Positions 50,401 to 63,957 of a DNA stretch of 64,000 nucleotides are shown piece by piece. The notes beneath the pieces were generated by a model, which was given only the letters and a program-made list of their open reading frames with translations, did no database searches and was not told the origin of the DNA. The position numbers and the translations under genes are program-made. How positions within the stretch are numbered: the first letter of the stretch is position 1; each line of letters opens with the position of its first letter. This DNA is from Ptiloglossa arizonensis. Lineage: Eukaryota > Arthropoda > Insecta > Hymenoptera > Colletidae. The stretch is from assembly GCF_051014685.1 (NCBI RefSeq), contig NW_027478529.1, forward strand, positions 434,001-498,000. Direction: 5' to 3'.

Positions 50401-53400
50401 AATGGCCTAGGGAAAAAAATACACATACCTTTGTAATCGGGCGAGTTTCTACGTTCAGACGCTGCAGGAATTTTTGGGTTTGGTCAATCCGTTCGCGAGA
50501 TATCGGACTTTGAAGCTAAGAAATGGTTGACAAGATAACAAATTTTTCGCACGTCTGCTGCTCCAAACGCTTAACCAGAATGGCCTAGGGAAAAAATACA
50601 CATACCGTTCTAATCGGGCGAGTTTCTAATTTCAGATGAAATAGGAATTTTAGGGTTAGGTCAATCCGTTCGCGAGATATGGGACCTTGAAGCTAAGAAA
50701 TAGTTGAGAAGACAACAAATTTTTCGCACTTCTGCTGCTCCAAACGCTTAACCAGAATGGCCTAGGGAAAAAATACACATACCGTTATAATCTGACGAGT
50801 TTCTACTTTCAGACGCAGCAGGAATTTCTGGGTTTGATCTATCTGTTCGCGTGATATGGGGGTTTGAAGCCAAGAAATGGTTGAGAAGGCAACAAATATT
50901 TCGCAATTCTGCTGCTCCAACCGCTTAACCAGAATGGCCTAGGGAAAAAATACCCATACCGTTGTTACCGGACGAGTTTCTACTTTCAGACGCAATAGCA
51001 ATTTTTGGGTTAGGTCAATCCGTTCGCGAGATACGGGAGTTTGAAGCTAAGAAATAGTTGAGAAGACAACAACTTTTTCGCAAGTCTGCTGCTCCACACG
51101 CTTATCCAGAATAGCCTACGGAAAAAATACACATACCGTTGTAATCGGGCGAGTTTCTACTTTCAGATGCAATAGGAATTTTTGGGTTTAGTCAATCCGT
51201 TCGCGAGCTATGGGAGTTTGAAGCTAAGAAATGGTTGACAAGATAACAAATTTTTCGCACGTCTGCTGCTCCAAACGCTTAACCAAAATGGCCTAGGGAA
51301 AAAATACACATACCGTTGTAATCGGGCGAATTTCTACTTTCAGACGCAGCAGGAATTTTTGGGTTTTGTCAATCCGTTCGCGAGATATGGGAGTTTGAAG
51401 CTAAGGAATAGTTGAGAAGACAACAAGTTTTTCGCAATTCTGCTGCCCCAAACGCTTAACCAGAATGGCCTAGGGAAAAAACACACATACCGTTGTAATC
51501 GGGCGAGTTTCTACTTTGAGACGCAGCAGGAATTTTTGGGTTAGGTCAATCTGTTCGCGAGATATGGGAGTTTGAAGCCAAGAAATGGTTGAGAAGGCAA
51601 CAAATATTTCGCTCTTCTGGTGCTCCAACCGCTTAACCAGAATGGCCTAGGGAAAAAATACACATACCGTTGTAACCGGACGAGTTTCTACTTTCATACG
51701 CAATAGCAATTTTTGGGTTAGGTCAATCCGTTCGCGAGATACGGGAGTTTGAAGCTAAGAAATGGTTGAGAAGGCATCAAATTTTTCGCACTTCTGCTGC
51801 TCGAATCGCTTAACCAGATTGGCCTAGGGAAAAAATAAACTTACAGTTGTAATCGGGCGAGCTTCTACTTTCAGAAGCAGCAAGAATTTCTGGGTTTGGT
51901 CTATCCGTTCGCGAGATATGGGACTTTGAAACTAAGAAATAGTTGAGAAGACAACAAATTTTTCGCACTTCTGCTGCTCCAAACGCTTAACCAGAATGGC
52001 CTATGGGAAAAATACACATACCGTTGTAATCGGGCGAGTTTCTACTTTCAGATGCAATAGGAATTTTTGAGTTAGGTCAATCCATTCGCGATATATGGGA
52101 GTTTGAAGCCAAGAAATGGTTGAGAAGGCAACAAATATTTCGCTCTTCTGCTGCTCCAACCGCTTAACCAGAATGGCCAAGGGAAAAAATACACATACCG
52201 TTGTAACCGGACGAGTTTCTACTTTCAGACGCAATAGCAATTTTTGGGTTAGGTCAACCCGTTCGCGAGATACGGGAGTTTGAAGCTAAGAAATGGTTGA
52301 GAAGGTAACAAATTTTTCGCACTTCTGCTGCTCCAGTCGCTTAACCAGAATGGCCTAGGGGGAAAATACACGTACCGTTGTAATCGAGCGAGTTTCTACT
52401 TTCAGATGCAATAGGAATTTTTGGGTTAGGTCAATCCGTTCGCTACATATGGGAGTTTGAAGCTAAGAAATGGTTGAGAAGACAACAAATTTTTCGCAAT
52501 TCTGCTGCTCCAAAGGCTTAACCAGAATGGCCTAGGGAAAAAATACACATACCGTTGTAATCGGGCGAGCTTCTACTTTCAGACGCAATAGGAATTTTTG
52601 GGTTAGGTCAATCCGTTCGCGAGATATGGGAGTTTCAAGCTAAGAAATGTTTGAGGAGGTAACAAATTTTTCGCACTTCTGCTGCTCCAGTCGCGTAACC
52701 AGAATGGCCTAGGGGTAAAATACACATACCGTTGTAATCGGGCGAGTTTCTACTTTCAGAAGCGATAGGAATTTTTGGGATAGGTCAATCTGTTCGCGAG
52801 ATATGGGAATTTGAAGCCAAGAAATGGTTGAGAAGGGAACAAATTTTTTGCACTTCTGCTGCTCCAGTCGCTTAACCAGAATGGCCTAGGGGGTAAATAC
52901 ACATACCGTTGTAATCGGACGAGTTTCTACTTTCAGATGCAATACGAATTTTTGGGTTAGGCAAATCCGTTCGCGACATATGGGAGTTTGAAGCTAAGAA
53001 ATGGTTGAGAAGGCAACAAATTTTTCGCACTTCTGCTGCTCCAGTCGCGTAACCAGAATGGCCTAGGGGTAAAATACACATACCGTTGTAATCGGGCGAG
53101 TTTCTACTTTCAGACGCAGCTGGAATTTCTGGGTTTGATCTATCTGTTCGCGTGATATGGGGGTTTGAAGCCAAGAAATGGTTGAGAAGGCAACAAATAT
53201 TTCGCAATTCTGCTGCTCCAACCGCTTAACCAGAATGGCCTAGGGAAAAAATACCCATACCGTTGTTACCGGACGAGTTTCTACTTTCAGACGCAATAGC
53301 AATTTTTGGGTTAGGTCAATCCGTTCGGGAGATACGGGAGTTTGAAGCTAAGAAATAGTTGAGAAGACAACAACTTTTTCGCAAGTCTGCTGCTCCACAC

Positions 53401-56400
53401 GCTTAACCAGAATAGCCTACGGAAAAAATACACATACCGTTGTAATCGGGCGAGTTTCTACGTTCAGACGCTGCAGGAATTTTTGGGTTTGGTCAATCCG
53501 TTCGCGAGATATCGGACTTTGAAACTAAGAAATGGTTGACAAGATAACAAATTTTTCGCACGTCTGCTGCTCCAAACGCTTAACCAGAATGGCCTAGGGA
53601 AAAAATACACATACCGTTCTAATCGGGCGAGTTTCTACTTTCAGATGAAATAGGAATTTTAGGGTTAGGTCAATCCGTTCGCGAGATATGGGAGTTTGAA
53701 GCTAAGAAATAGTTGAGAAGACAACAAATTTTTCGCAATTCTGCTGCTCCAAACGCTTAACCAGAATGGCCCAGCGAAAAAACACACATACCGTTGTAAT
53801 CGGGCGAGTTTCTACTTTGAGACGCAGCAGGAATTTTTGGGTTAGGTCAATCTGTTCGCGAGATATGGGAGTTTGAAGCCAAGAAATGGTTGAGAAGGCA
53901 ACAAATATTTCGCACTTCTGCTGCTCCAACCGCTTAACCAGAATGGCCTAGGGAAAAAATACACATACCGCTGTAATCGAGCAAGTTTCTACTTTCAGAC
54001 GCAGCAGGAATTTCTGGGTTTTGTCAATCCGTTCGCGAGATATAGGAGTTTGAAGCTAAGAAATAGTTGAGAAGACAACAAATTTTTCGCAATTCTGCTG
54101 CTCCAACCGCTTAACCAGAATGGCCTAGGGGAAAAATACACATACCGTTGTAATCGGGCGAGTTTCTACTTTCAGACGCAGCAGGAATTTCTGGGTTTGG
54201 TCTATCCGTTCGCGAGATATGGGACTTTGAAGCTAAGAAATGGTTGACAAGACAACAAATTTTTCGCAATTCTGCTGCCCCAAACGCTTAACCAGAATGG
54301 CCTAGGGAAAAAACACACATACCGTTGTAATCGGGCGAGTTTCTACTTTGAGACGCAGCAGGAATTTTTGGGATAGGTCAATCTGTTCGCGAGATATGGG
54401 AGTTTGAAGCCAAGAAATGGTTGAGAAGGCAACAAATTTTTCGCAATTCTGCTGCTCCAACCGCTCAACTAGAATGGCCTAGGGAAAAAATAAACATACC
54501 GTTGTAACCGGACGAGTTTCTAATTTCATACGCAATAGCAATTTTTGGGTTAGGTCAATCCGTTCGCGAGATACGGGAGTTTGAAGCTAAGAAATGGTTG
54601 AGAAGGCATCACATTTTTCGCACTTCTGCTGCTCGAATCGCTTAACCAGATTGGCCTAGGGAAAAAATACCCATACCGCTGTAATCGAGCATGTTTCTAC
54701 TTTCAGACGCAGCAGGAATTTCTGGGTTCGGTCTATCCGTTCGCGAGATATGGGACTTTGAAGCTAAGAAATGGTTGACAAGACAACAAATTTTTCGCAA
54801 TTCTGCTGCTCCAAACGCTTAACCAGAATGGCCTAGGGAAAAAATACACATACCGTTGTAATCGGGCGAGTTTCTACTTTCAGACGCAGCAGGAATTTTT
54901 GGGTTAGATCAATCTGTTCGCGAGATATGGGAGTTTGAAGCCAAGAAATGGTTGAGAAGGCAACAAATATTTCGCACTTCTGCTGCTCCAAACGCTTAAC
55001 CAGAATGGCCTAAGGAAAAAATACACATGCCGTTGTAAGAGGACGAGTTTCTACTTTCAGACGCAATAGGAATTTTTGGGTTAGGTCAATCCGTTCGCGA
55101 GATATGAGAGTTTGAAGCTAAGAAATGGTTGAGAAGACAACAAATTTTACGCAATTCTGCTGCTCCAACCGCTTAACCAGAATGGCCTAGGGGAAAAATA
55201 CACATACCGTTGTAACCGGACGAGTTTCTATTTTCAGACGCGATAGCAATTTTTGGGTTACGTCAATCCGTTCGCGAGATACGGGAGTTTGAAGCTAAGA
55301 AATGGTTGAGAAGGCATCAAATTTTTCGCACTTCTGCTGCTCCAATCGCTTAACCAGATTGGCCTAGGGAAAAAATACACATACCGTTGTAATCGGGCGA
55401 GTTTCTACTTTCAGACGCAGCAGGAATTTTTGGGTTAGATCAATCTGTTCGCGAGATATGGGAGTTTGACGCCAAGAAATGGTTGAGAAGGCAACAAATA
55501 TTTCGCATTTCTGCTGCTCCAAACGCTTAACCAGAATGGCCTAGGGAAAAAATACACATGCCGTTGTAAGAGGACGAGTTTCTACTTTCAGACGCAATAG
55601 GAATTTTTGGGTTAGGTCAATCCGTTCGCGAGATATGGGAGTTTGAAGCTAAGAAATGGTTGAGGAGGTAACAAATTTTTCGCACTTCTGCTGCTCCAAT
55701 CGCTTAACCAGAATGGCCTAGGCAAAAAACACACATACCGTTGTAATCGGGCGAGTTTCTACTTTCAGATGCAATAGGAATATTTGGGTTTAGTCAATCC
55801 GTTCGCGAGATATGGGAGTTTGAAGCTAAGAAATGGTTGAGAAGGCGACAAATTTTTCGCAATTCTGCTGCTCCAAACGCTTAACCAGAGTGGCCTGGGA
55901 AAAAATACACATACCTTTGTAATCGGGCCAGTTTCTACGTTCAGACGCTGCAGGAATTTTTGGGTTTGGTCAATCCGTTCGCGAGTTATCAGACTTTGAA
56001 GCTAAGAAATGGTTGACAAGATAACAAACTTTTCGCACGTCTGCTGCTCCAAACGCTTAACCAAAATGGCCTAGGGAAAAAATACACATGCCGTTCTAAT
56101 CGGGCGAGTTTCTACTTTCAGATGAAATAGGAATTTTCGGGTTAGGTCAATCCGTTCGCGAGATATGGGAGTTTGAAGCTAAGAAATAGTTGAGAGGACA
56201 ACAAACTTTTCACAATTCTGCTGCTCCAAACGCTTAACCAGAATGGCGTAGGGAAAAAACACACATACCGTTGTAAACGGGCGAGTTTCTACTTTCATAC
56301 GCAACAGGAATTTTTGGCTTAGGTCCATCTGTTCGCGAGATATGGGAGTTTGAAGCCAAGAAATGGTTGAGAAGGCAACAAATATTTCGCACTTCTGCTG

Positions 56401-56440
56401 CTCCAAACGCTTAACCAGAATGGCCTAGGGGGAAAATACA
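47459..56440 (+). repeat. Region C: more divergent monomers
   Basis: Monomers here carry many private changes, for example ctatttacacacgcag (48,150), ggagagaaaa-type tract changes (48,460), cctaggaggaaaatgc (48,990), cgtaccg (52,371), cagtcgcgtaacc (52,690 and 53,045) and ggggtaaaatac. Long near-identical duplicates are few, unlike the flanking regions. This fits an older layer between more recently homogenised blocks. It still has no foreign insertion and no orientation change. Confidence 0.75.
49360..51475 (+). repeat. 6-monomer tandem duplication (1,063 bp offset) in region C
   Basis: Rare variants repeat in order at an offset of 1,063 bp: ctaatttcagatgaaatagg (49,563 and 50,626), ttgatctatctgttcgcgtg (49,772 and 50,834), atacccataccg, and cttatccagaatagcctacgg (near 50,038 and 51,101). 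A partial third copy lies at 53.11-53.44 kb (2,301 bp beyond the second), and 53.45-53.70 kb matches 50.44-50.70 kb at 3,009 bp. Confidence 0.85.
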
Positions 56441-59400
56441 CATACCGTTGTACTCGGGCGAGTTTCTACTTTGAGACGCAGCAGGAATTTTTGGGTTAGG
56501 TCAATCTGTTCGCGAGATATGGAAGTTTGAAGCCAAGAAATGGTTGAGAAGGCAACAAATATTTCGCACTTCTGCTGCTCCAACCGCTTAACCAGAATGG
56601 CCTAGGAAAAAAATACACATACCGTTGTAACCGGACGAGTTTCTACTTTCAGACGCAATAGGAATTTTTGGGTTAGGTCAATCCGGTCGCGAGATACGGG
56701 AGTTTGAATCTAAGAAATGGTTGAGAAGGCAACAAATTTTTCGCACTTCTGCTGCTCCAATCGCTTAACCAGATTGGCCTAGGGAAAAAATACACATACC
56801 GTTGTAATCGGACGAGTTTCTACTTTCAGACGCAGCAGGAATTTTTGGGTTTTGTCAATCCGTTCGCGAGATATGGGAGTTTGAAGCTAAGAAATAGTTG
56901 AGAAGACAACAAGTTTTTCGCAATTCCGCTGCCCCAAACGCTTAACCAGAATGGCCTAGGGAAAAAACACACATACCGTTGTAATCGGGCGAGTTTCTAC
57001 TTTGAGACGCAGCAGGAATGTTTGGGTTAGGTCAATCTGTTCGCGAGATATGGGAGTTTGAAGCCAATAAATGGTTGAGAAGGCAACAAATATTTCGCTC
57101 TTCTGGTGCTCCAACCGCTTAACCAGAATGGCGTAGGGAAAAAATACACATACCGTTGTAACCGGACGAGTTTCTACTTTCATACGCAATAGCAATTTTT
57201 GGGTTAGGTCAATCCGTTCGCGAGATACGGGAGTTTGAAGCTAAGAAATGGTTGAGAAGGCATCAAATTTTTCGCACTTCTGCTGCTCGAATCGCTTAAC
57301 CAGATTGGCCTAGGGAAAAAATAAACATACCATTGTAATCGGGCGAGCTTCTACTTTCAGAAGCAGCAAGAATTTCTGGGTTTGGTCTATCCGTTCGCGA
57401 GATATGGGACTTTGAAGCTAAGAAATAGTTGAGAAGACAACAAATTTTCCGCACTTCTGCTGCTCCAAACGCTTAACCAGAATGGCCTATGGGAAAAATA
57501 CACATACCGTTGTAATCGGGCGAGTTTCTACTTTCAGATGCAATAGGAATTTTTGAGTTAGGTCAATCCGTTCGCGATATATGGGAGTTTGAAGCTAAGA
57601 AATGGTTGAGAAGGTAACAAGTTTTTCGCAATTCTGTTGCTCCAAACGCTTAACCAGTATGGCCTAGGGAAAAAATACCAATACCGCTGTAATCGGGCGA
57701 GTTTCTACTTTCAGACGCAGCAGGAATTTTCGGGTTTTGTCAATCCGTTCGCGAGATATGGGAGTTTGAAGCTAAGAAATAGTTGAGAAGACAACAAATT
57801 TTTCGCAATTCTGCTGCTCCAAACGCTTAACCAGAATGGCCTAGGGAAAAAACACACATACCGTTGTAATCGGGCGAGTTTCTACTTTGAGACGCAGCAG
57901 GAATTTTTGGGTTAGGTCAATCTGTTCGCGAGATATGGGAGTTTGAAGCCAAGAAATGGTTGAGAAGACAACAAATTTTTCGCAATTCTGCTGCTCCAAA
58001 CGCTTAACCAGAATGGCCTAGGGAAAAAACACACATACCGTTGTAATCGGGCGAGTTTCTACTTTGAGACGCAGCAGGAATTTTTGGGTTAGGTCAATCT
58101 GTTCGCGAGATATGGGAGTTTGAAGCCAAGAAATGGTTGAGAAGGCAACAAATATTTCGCACTTCTGCTGCTCCAAACGCTTAACCAGAATGGCCTAGGG
58201 GGAAAATACACATACCGTTGTACTCGGGCGAGTTTCTACTTTGAGACGCAGCAGGAATTTTTGGGTTAGGTCAATCTGTTCGCGAGATATGGAAGTTTGA
58301 AGCCAAGAAATGGTTGAGAAGGCAACAAATATTTCGCACTTCTGCTGCTCCAACCGCTTAACCAGAATGGCCTAGGAAAAAAATACACATACCGTTGTAA
58401 CCGGACGAGTTTCTACTTTCAGACGCAATAGGAATTTTTGGGTTAGGTCAATCCGGTCGCGAGATATGGGAGTTTGAATCTAAGAAATGGTTGAGAAGGC
58501 AACGAATTTTTCGCACTTCTGCTGCTCCAATCGCTTAACCAGATTGGCCTAGGGAAAAAATACACATACCGCTGTAATCGGGCGAGTTTCTACTTTCAGA
58601 CGCAGCAGGAATTTTCGGGTTTTGTCAATCCGTTCGCGAGATATGGGAGTTTGAAGCTAAGAAATAGTTGAGAAGACAACAAATTTTTCGCAATTCTGCT
58701 GCTCCAAACGCTTAACCAGAATGGCCTAGGGAAAAAACACACATACCGTTGTAATCGGGCGAGTTTCTACTTTGAGACGCAGCAGGAATTTTTGGGTTAG
58801 GTCAATCGGTTCGCGAGATATGGGAGTTTGAAGCCAAGAAATGGTTGAGAAGGCAACAAATATTTCGCTCTTCTGCTGCTCCAACCGCTTAACCAGAATG
58901 GCCTAGGGAAAAAATACACATACCGTTGTAACCGGACGAGTTTCTACTTTCATACGCAATAGCAATTTTTGGGTTAGGTCAATCCGTTCGCGAGATACGG
59001 GAGTTTGAAGCTAAGAAATGGTTGAGGAGGCATCAAATTTTTCGCACTTCTGCTGTTCGAATCGCTTAACCAGATTGGCCTAGGGAAAAAATACACATAC
59101 CGCTGTAATCGGGCGAGTTTCTACTTTCAGACGCAGCAGGAGTTTCTGGGTTTGGTCTATCCGTTCGCGAGATATGGGACTTTGAAGCTAAGAAATAGTT
59201 GAGAAGACAACAAGTTTTTCGCAATTCTGCTGCCCCAAACGCTTAACCAGAATGGCCTAGGGAAAAAACACACATACCGTTGTAATCGGGCGAGTTTCTA
59301 CTTTGAGACGCAGCAGGAATGTTTGGGTTAGGTCAATCTGTTCGCGAGATATGGGAGTTTGAAGCCAATAAATGGTTGAGAAGGCAACAAATATTTCGCT

Positions 59401-62400
59401 CTTCTGGTGCTCCAACCGCTTAACCAGAATGGCGTAGGGAAAAAATACACATACCGTTGTAACCGGACGAGTTTCTACTTTCATACGCAATAGCAATTTT
59501 TGGGTTAGGTCAATCCGTTCGCGAGATACGGGAGTTTGAAGCTAAGAAATGGTTGAGAAGGCATCAAATTTTTCGCACTTCTGCTGCTCGAATCGCTTAA
59601 CCAGATTGGCCTAGGGAAAAAATAAACATACCATTGTAATCGGGCGAGCTTCTACTTTCAGAAGCAGCAAGAATTTCTGGGTTTGGTCTATCCGTTCGCG
59701 AGATATGGGACTTTGAAGCTAAGAAATAGTTGAGAAGACAACAAATTTTCCGCACTTCTGCTGCTCCAAACGCTTAACCAGAATGGCCTATGGGAAAAAT
59801 ACACATACCGTTGTAATCGGGCGAGTTTCTACTTTCAGATGCAATAGGAATTTTTGAGTTAGGTCAATCCGTTCGCGATATATGGGAGTTTGAAGCTAAG
59901 AAATGGTTGAGAAGGTAACAAGTTTTTCGCAATTCTGTTGCTCCAAACGCTTAACCAGTATGGCCTAGGGAAAAAATACCAATACCGCTGTAATCGGGCG
60001 AGTTTCTAATTTCAGACGCAGCAGGAATTTTCGGGTTTTGTCAATCCGTTCGCGAGATATGGGAGTTTGAAGCTAAGAAATAGTTGAGAAGACAACAAAT
60101 TTTTCGCAATTCTGCTGCTCCAAACGCTTAACCAGAATGGCCTAGGGAAAAAACACACATACCGTTGTAATCGGGCGAGTTTCTACTTTGAGACGCAGCA
60201 GGAATTTTTGGGTTAGGTCAATCTGTTCGCGAGATATGGGAGTTTGAAGCCAAGAAATGGTTGAGAAGACAACAAATTTTTCGCAATTCTGCTGCTCCAA
60301 ACGCTTAACCAGAATGGCCTAGGGAAAAAACACACATACCGTTGTAATCGGGCGAGTTTCTACTTTGAGACGCAGCAGGAATTTTTGGGTTAGGTCAATC
60401 TGTTCGCGAGATATGGGAGTTTGAAGCCAAGAAATGGTTGAGAAGGCAACAAATATTTCGCACTTCTGCTGCTCCAAACGCTTAACCAGAATGGCCTAGG
60501 GGGAAAATACACATACCGTTGTACTCGGGCGAGTTTCTACTTTGAGAAGCAGCAGGAATTTTTGGGTTAGGTCAATCTGTTCGCGAGATATGGAAGTTTG
60601 AAGCCAAGAAATGGTTGAGAAGGCAACAAATATTTCGCACTTCTGCTGCTCCAACCGCTTAACCAGAATGGCCTAGGAAAAAAATACACATACCGTTGTA
60701 ACCGGACGAGTTTCTACTTTCAGACGCAATAGGAATTTTTGGGTTAGGTCAATCCGGTCGCGAGATATGGGAGTTTGAATCTAAGAAATGGTTGAGAAGG
60801 CAACAAATTTTTCGCACTTCTGCTGCTCCAATCGCTTAACCAGATTGGCCTAGGGAAAAAATACACATACCGCTGTAATCGGGCGAGTTTCTACTTTCAG
60901 ACGCAGCAGGAATTTTCGGGTTTTGTCAATCCGTTCGCGAGATATGGGAGTTTGAAGCTAAGAAATAGTTGAGAAGACAACAAATTTTTCGCAATTCTGC
61001 TGCTCCAAACGCTTAACCAGAATGGCCTAGGGAAAAAACACACATACCGTTGTAATCGGGCGAGTTTCTACTTTGAGACGCAGCAGGAATTTTTGGGTTA
61101 GGTCAATCGGTTCGCGAGATATGGGAGTTTGAAGCCAAGAAATGGTTGAGAAGGCAACAAATATTTCGCTCTTCTGCTGCTCCAACCGCTTAACCAGAAT
61201 GGCCTAGGGAAAAAATACACATACCGTTGTAACCGGACGAGTTTCTACTTTCATACGCAATAGCAATTTTTGGGTTAGGTCAATCCGTTCGCGAGATACG
61301 GGAGTTTGAAGCTAAGAAATGGTTGAGGAGGCATCAAATTTTTCGCACTTCTGCTGTTCGAATCGCCTAACCAGATTGGCCTAGGGAAAAAATACACATA
61401 CCGCTGTAATCGGGCGAGTTTCTACTTTCAGACGCAGCAGGAGTTTCTGGGTTTGGTCTATCCGTTCGCGAGATATGGGACTTTGAAGCTAAGAAATAGT
61501 TGAGAAGGCAACAAATTTTTTGCACTTCTGCTGCTGCAGTCGCTTAATCAGAATGGCCTAGGGAAAAAATACACATACCGTTGTAATCGGGCGAGTTTCT
61601 ACTTTCATACGCAATAGGAATTTTTGGCTTAGGTCAATCTGTTCGCGAGATATGGGAGTTTGAAGCCAAGAAATGGTTGAGAAGGCAACAAATATTTCGC
61701 ACTTCTGCTGCTCCAAACGCTTAACCAGAATGGCCTAGGGGGAAAATACACATACCGTTGTACTCGGGCGAGTTTCTACTTTGAGACGCAGCAGGAATTT
61801 TTGGGTTAGGTCAATCTGTTCGCGAGATATGGAAGTTTGAAGCCAAGAAATGGTTGAGAAGGCAACAAATATTTCGCACTTCTGCTGCTCCAACCGCTTA
61901 ACCAGAATGGCCTAGGAAAAAAATACACATACCGTTGTAACCGGACGAGTTTCTACTTTCAGACGCAATAGGAATTTTTGGGTTAGGTCAATCCGGTCGC
62001 GAGATACGGGAGTTTGAATCTAAGAAATGGTTGAGAAGGCAACAAATTTTTCGCACTTCTGCTGCTCCAATCGCTTAACCAGATTGGCCTAGGGAAAAAA
62101 TACACATACCGTTGTAATCGGACGAGTTTCTACTTTCAGACGCAGCAGGAATTTTTGGGTTTTGTCAATCCGTTCGCGAGATATGGGAATTTGAAGCTAA
62201 GAAATAGTTGAGAAGACAACAAGTTTTTCGCAATTCTGCTGCCCCAAACGCTTAACCAGAATGGCCTAGGGAAAAAACACACATACCGTTGTAATCGGGC
62301 GAGTTTCTACTTTGAGACGCAGCAGGAATGTTTGGGTTAGGTCAATCTGTTCGCGAGATATGGGAGTTTGAAGCCAATAAATGGTTGAGAAGGCAACAAA

Positions 62401-63957
62401 TATTTCGCTCTTCTGGTGCTCCAACCGCTTAACCAGAATGGCGTAGGGAAAAAATACACATACCGTTGTAACCGGACGAGTTTCTACTTTCATACGCAAT
62501 AGCAATTTTTGGGTTAGGTCAATCCGTTCGCGAGATACGGGAGTTTGAAGCTAAGAAATGGTTGAGAAGGCATCAAATTTTTCGCACTTCTGCTGCTCGA
62601 ATCGCTTAACCAGATTGGCCTAGGGAAAAAATAAACATACCATTGTAATCGGGCGAGCTTCTACTTTCAGAAGCAGCAAGAATTTCTGGGTTTGGTCTAT
62701 CCGTTCGCGAGATATGGGACTTTGAAGCTAAGAAATAGTTGAGAAGACAACAAATTTTCCGAACTTCTGCTGCTCCAAACGCTTAACCAGAATGGCCTAT
62801 GGGAAAAATACACATACCGCTGTAATCGGGCGAGTTTCTACTTTCAGACGCAGCAGGAATTTTCGGGTTTTGTCAATCCGTTCGCGAGATATGGGAGTTT
62901 GAAGCTAAGAAATAGTTGAGAAGACAACAAATTTTTCGCGATTCTGCTGCTCCAAACGCTTAACCAGAATGGCCTAGGGAAAAAACACACATACAGTTGT
63001 AATCGGGCGAGTTTCTACTTTGAGACGCAGCAGGAATTTTTGGGTTAGGTCAATCTGTTCGCGAGATATGGGAGTTTGAATCCAAGAAATGGTTGAGAAG
63101 GCAACAAATATTTCGCACTTCTGCTGCTCCAAACGCTTAACCAGAATGGCCTAGGGGGAAAATACACATACCGTTGTACTCGGGCGAGTTTCTACTTTGA
63201 GACGCAGCAGGAATTTTTGGGTTAGGTCAATCTGTTCGCGAGATATGGAAGTTTGAAGCCAAGAAATGGTTGAGAAGGCAACAAATATTTCGCACTTCTG
63301 CTGCACCAACCGCTTAACCAGAATGGCCTAGGAAAAAAATACACATACCGTTGTAACCGGACGAGTTTCTACTTTCAGACGCAATAGGAATTTTTGGGTT
63401 AGGTCAATCCGGTCGCGAGATATGGGAGTTTGAATCTAAGAAATGGTTGAGAAGGCAACAAATTTTTCGCACTTCTGCTGCTCCAATCGCTTAACCAGAT
63501 TGGCCTAGGGAAAAAATACACATACCGCTGTAATCGGGCGAGTTTCTACTTTCAGACGCAGCAGGAACTTTGGGTTTTGTCAATCCGTTCGCGAGATATG
63601 GGAGTTTGAAGCTAAGAAATAGTTGAGAAGACAACAAGTTTTTCGCAATTCTGCTGCCCCAAACGCTTAACCAGAATGGCCTAGGGAAAAAACACACATA
63701 CCGTTGTAATCGGGCGAGTTTCTACTTTGAGACGCAGCAGGAATTTTTGGGTTAGGTCAATCGGTTCGCGAGATATGGGAGTTTGAAGCCAAGAAATGGT
63801 TGAGAAGGCAACAAATATTTCGCTCTTCTGCTGCTCCAACCGCTTAACCAGAATGGCCTAGGGAAAAAATACACATACCGTTGTAACCGGACGAGTTTCT
63901 ACTTTCATACGCAATAGCAATTTTTGGGTTAGGTCAATCCGTTCGCGAGATACGGGA
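49959..63957 (+). other. CENP-B-box-core motifs, third cluster (13 copies)
   Basis: Perfect core matches start at 49959, 51022, 51730, 52261, 53323 (ttcgggag form), 54562, 55270, 57216, 58986, 59517, 61287, 62526 and 63941. Copies near 56.69 and 62.0 kb have gatacggg but begin ggtcgcg, so they miss one core base. The motif is retained in the divergent region C as well as in the younger region D. Confidence 0.7.

Noticed and set aside
52872..53207. A 111-codon reverse-strand frame, one of the two longest
   Set aside because: It spans two monomers in an alternative frame and has the same internal 59-residue repeat. Length alone does not support a gene.
1923..63697. About 80 open reading frames of 61-111 codons on both strands, with near-identical products
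   Set aside because: They repeat with a 59-residue period because the monomer is 177 bp. They start and stop at monomer variants, have no consistent initiation context or unique sequence, and occur in several frames. They are satellite by-products, not genes.
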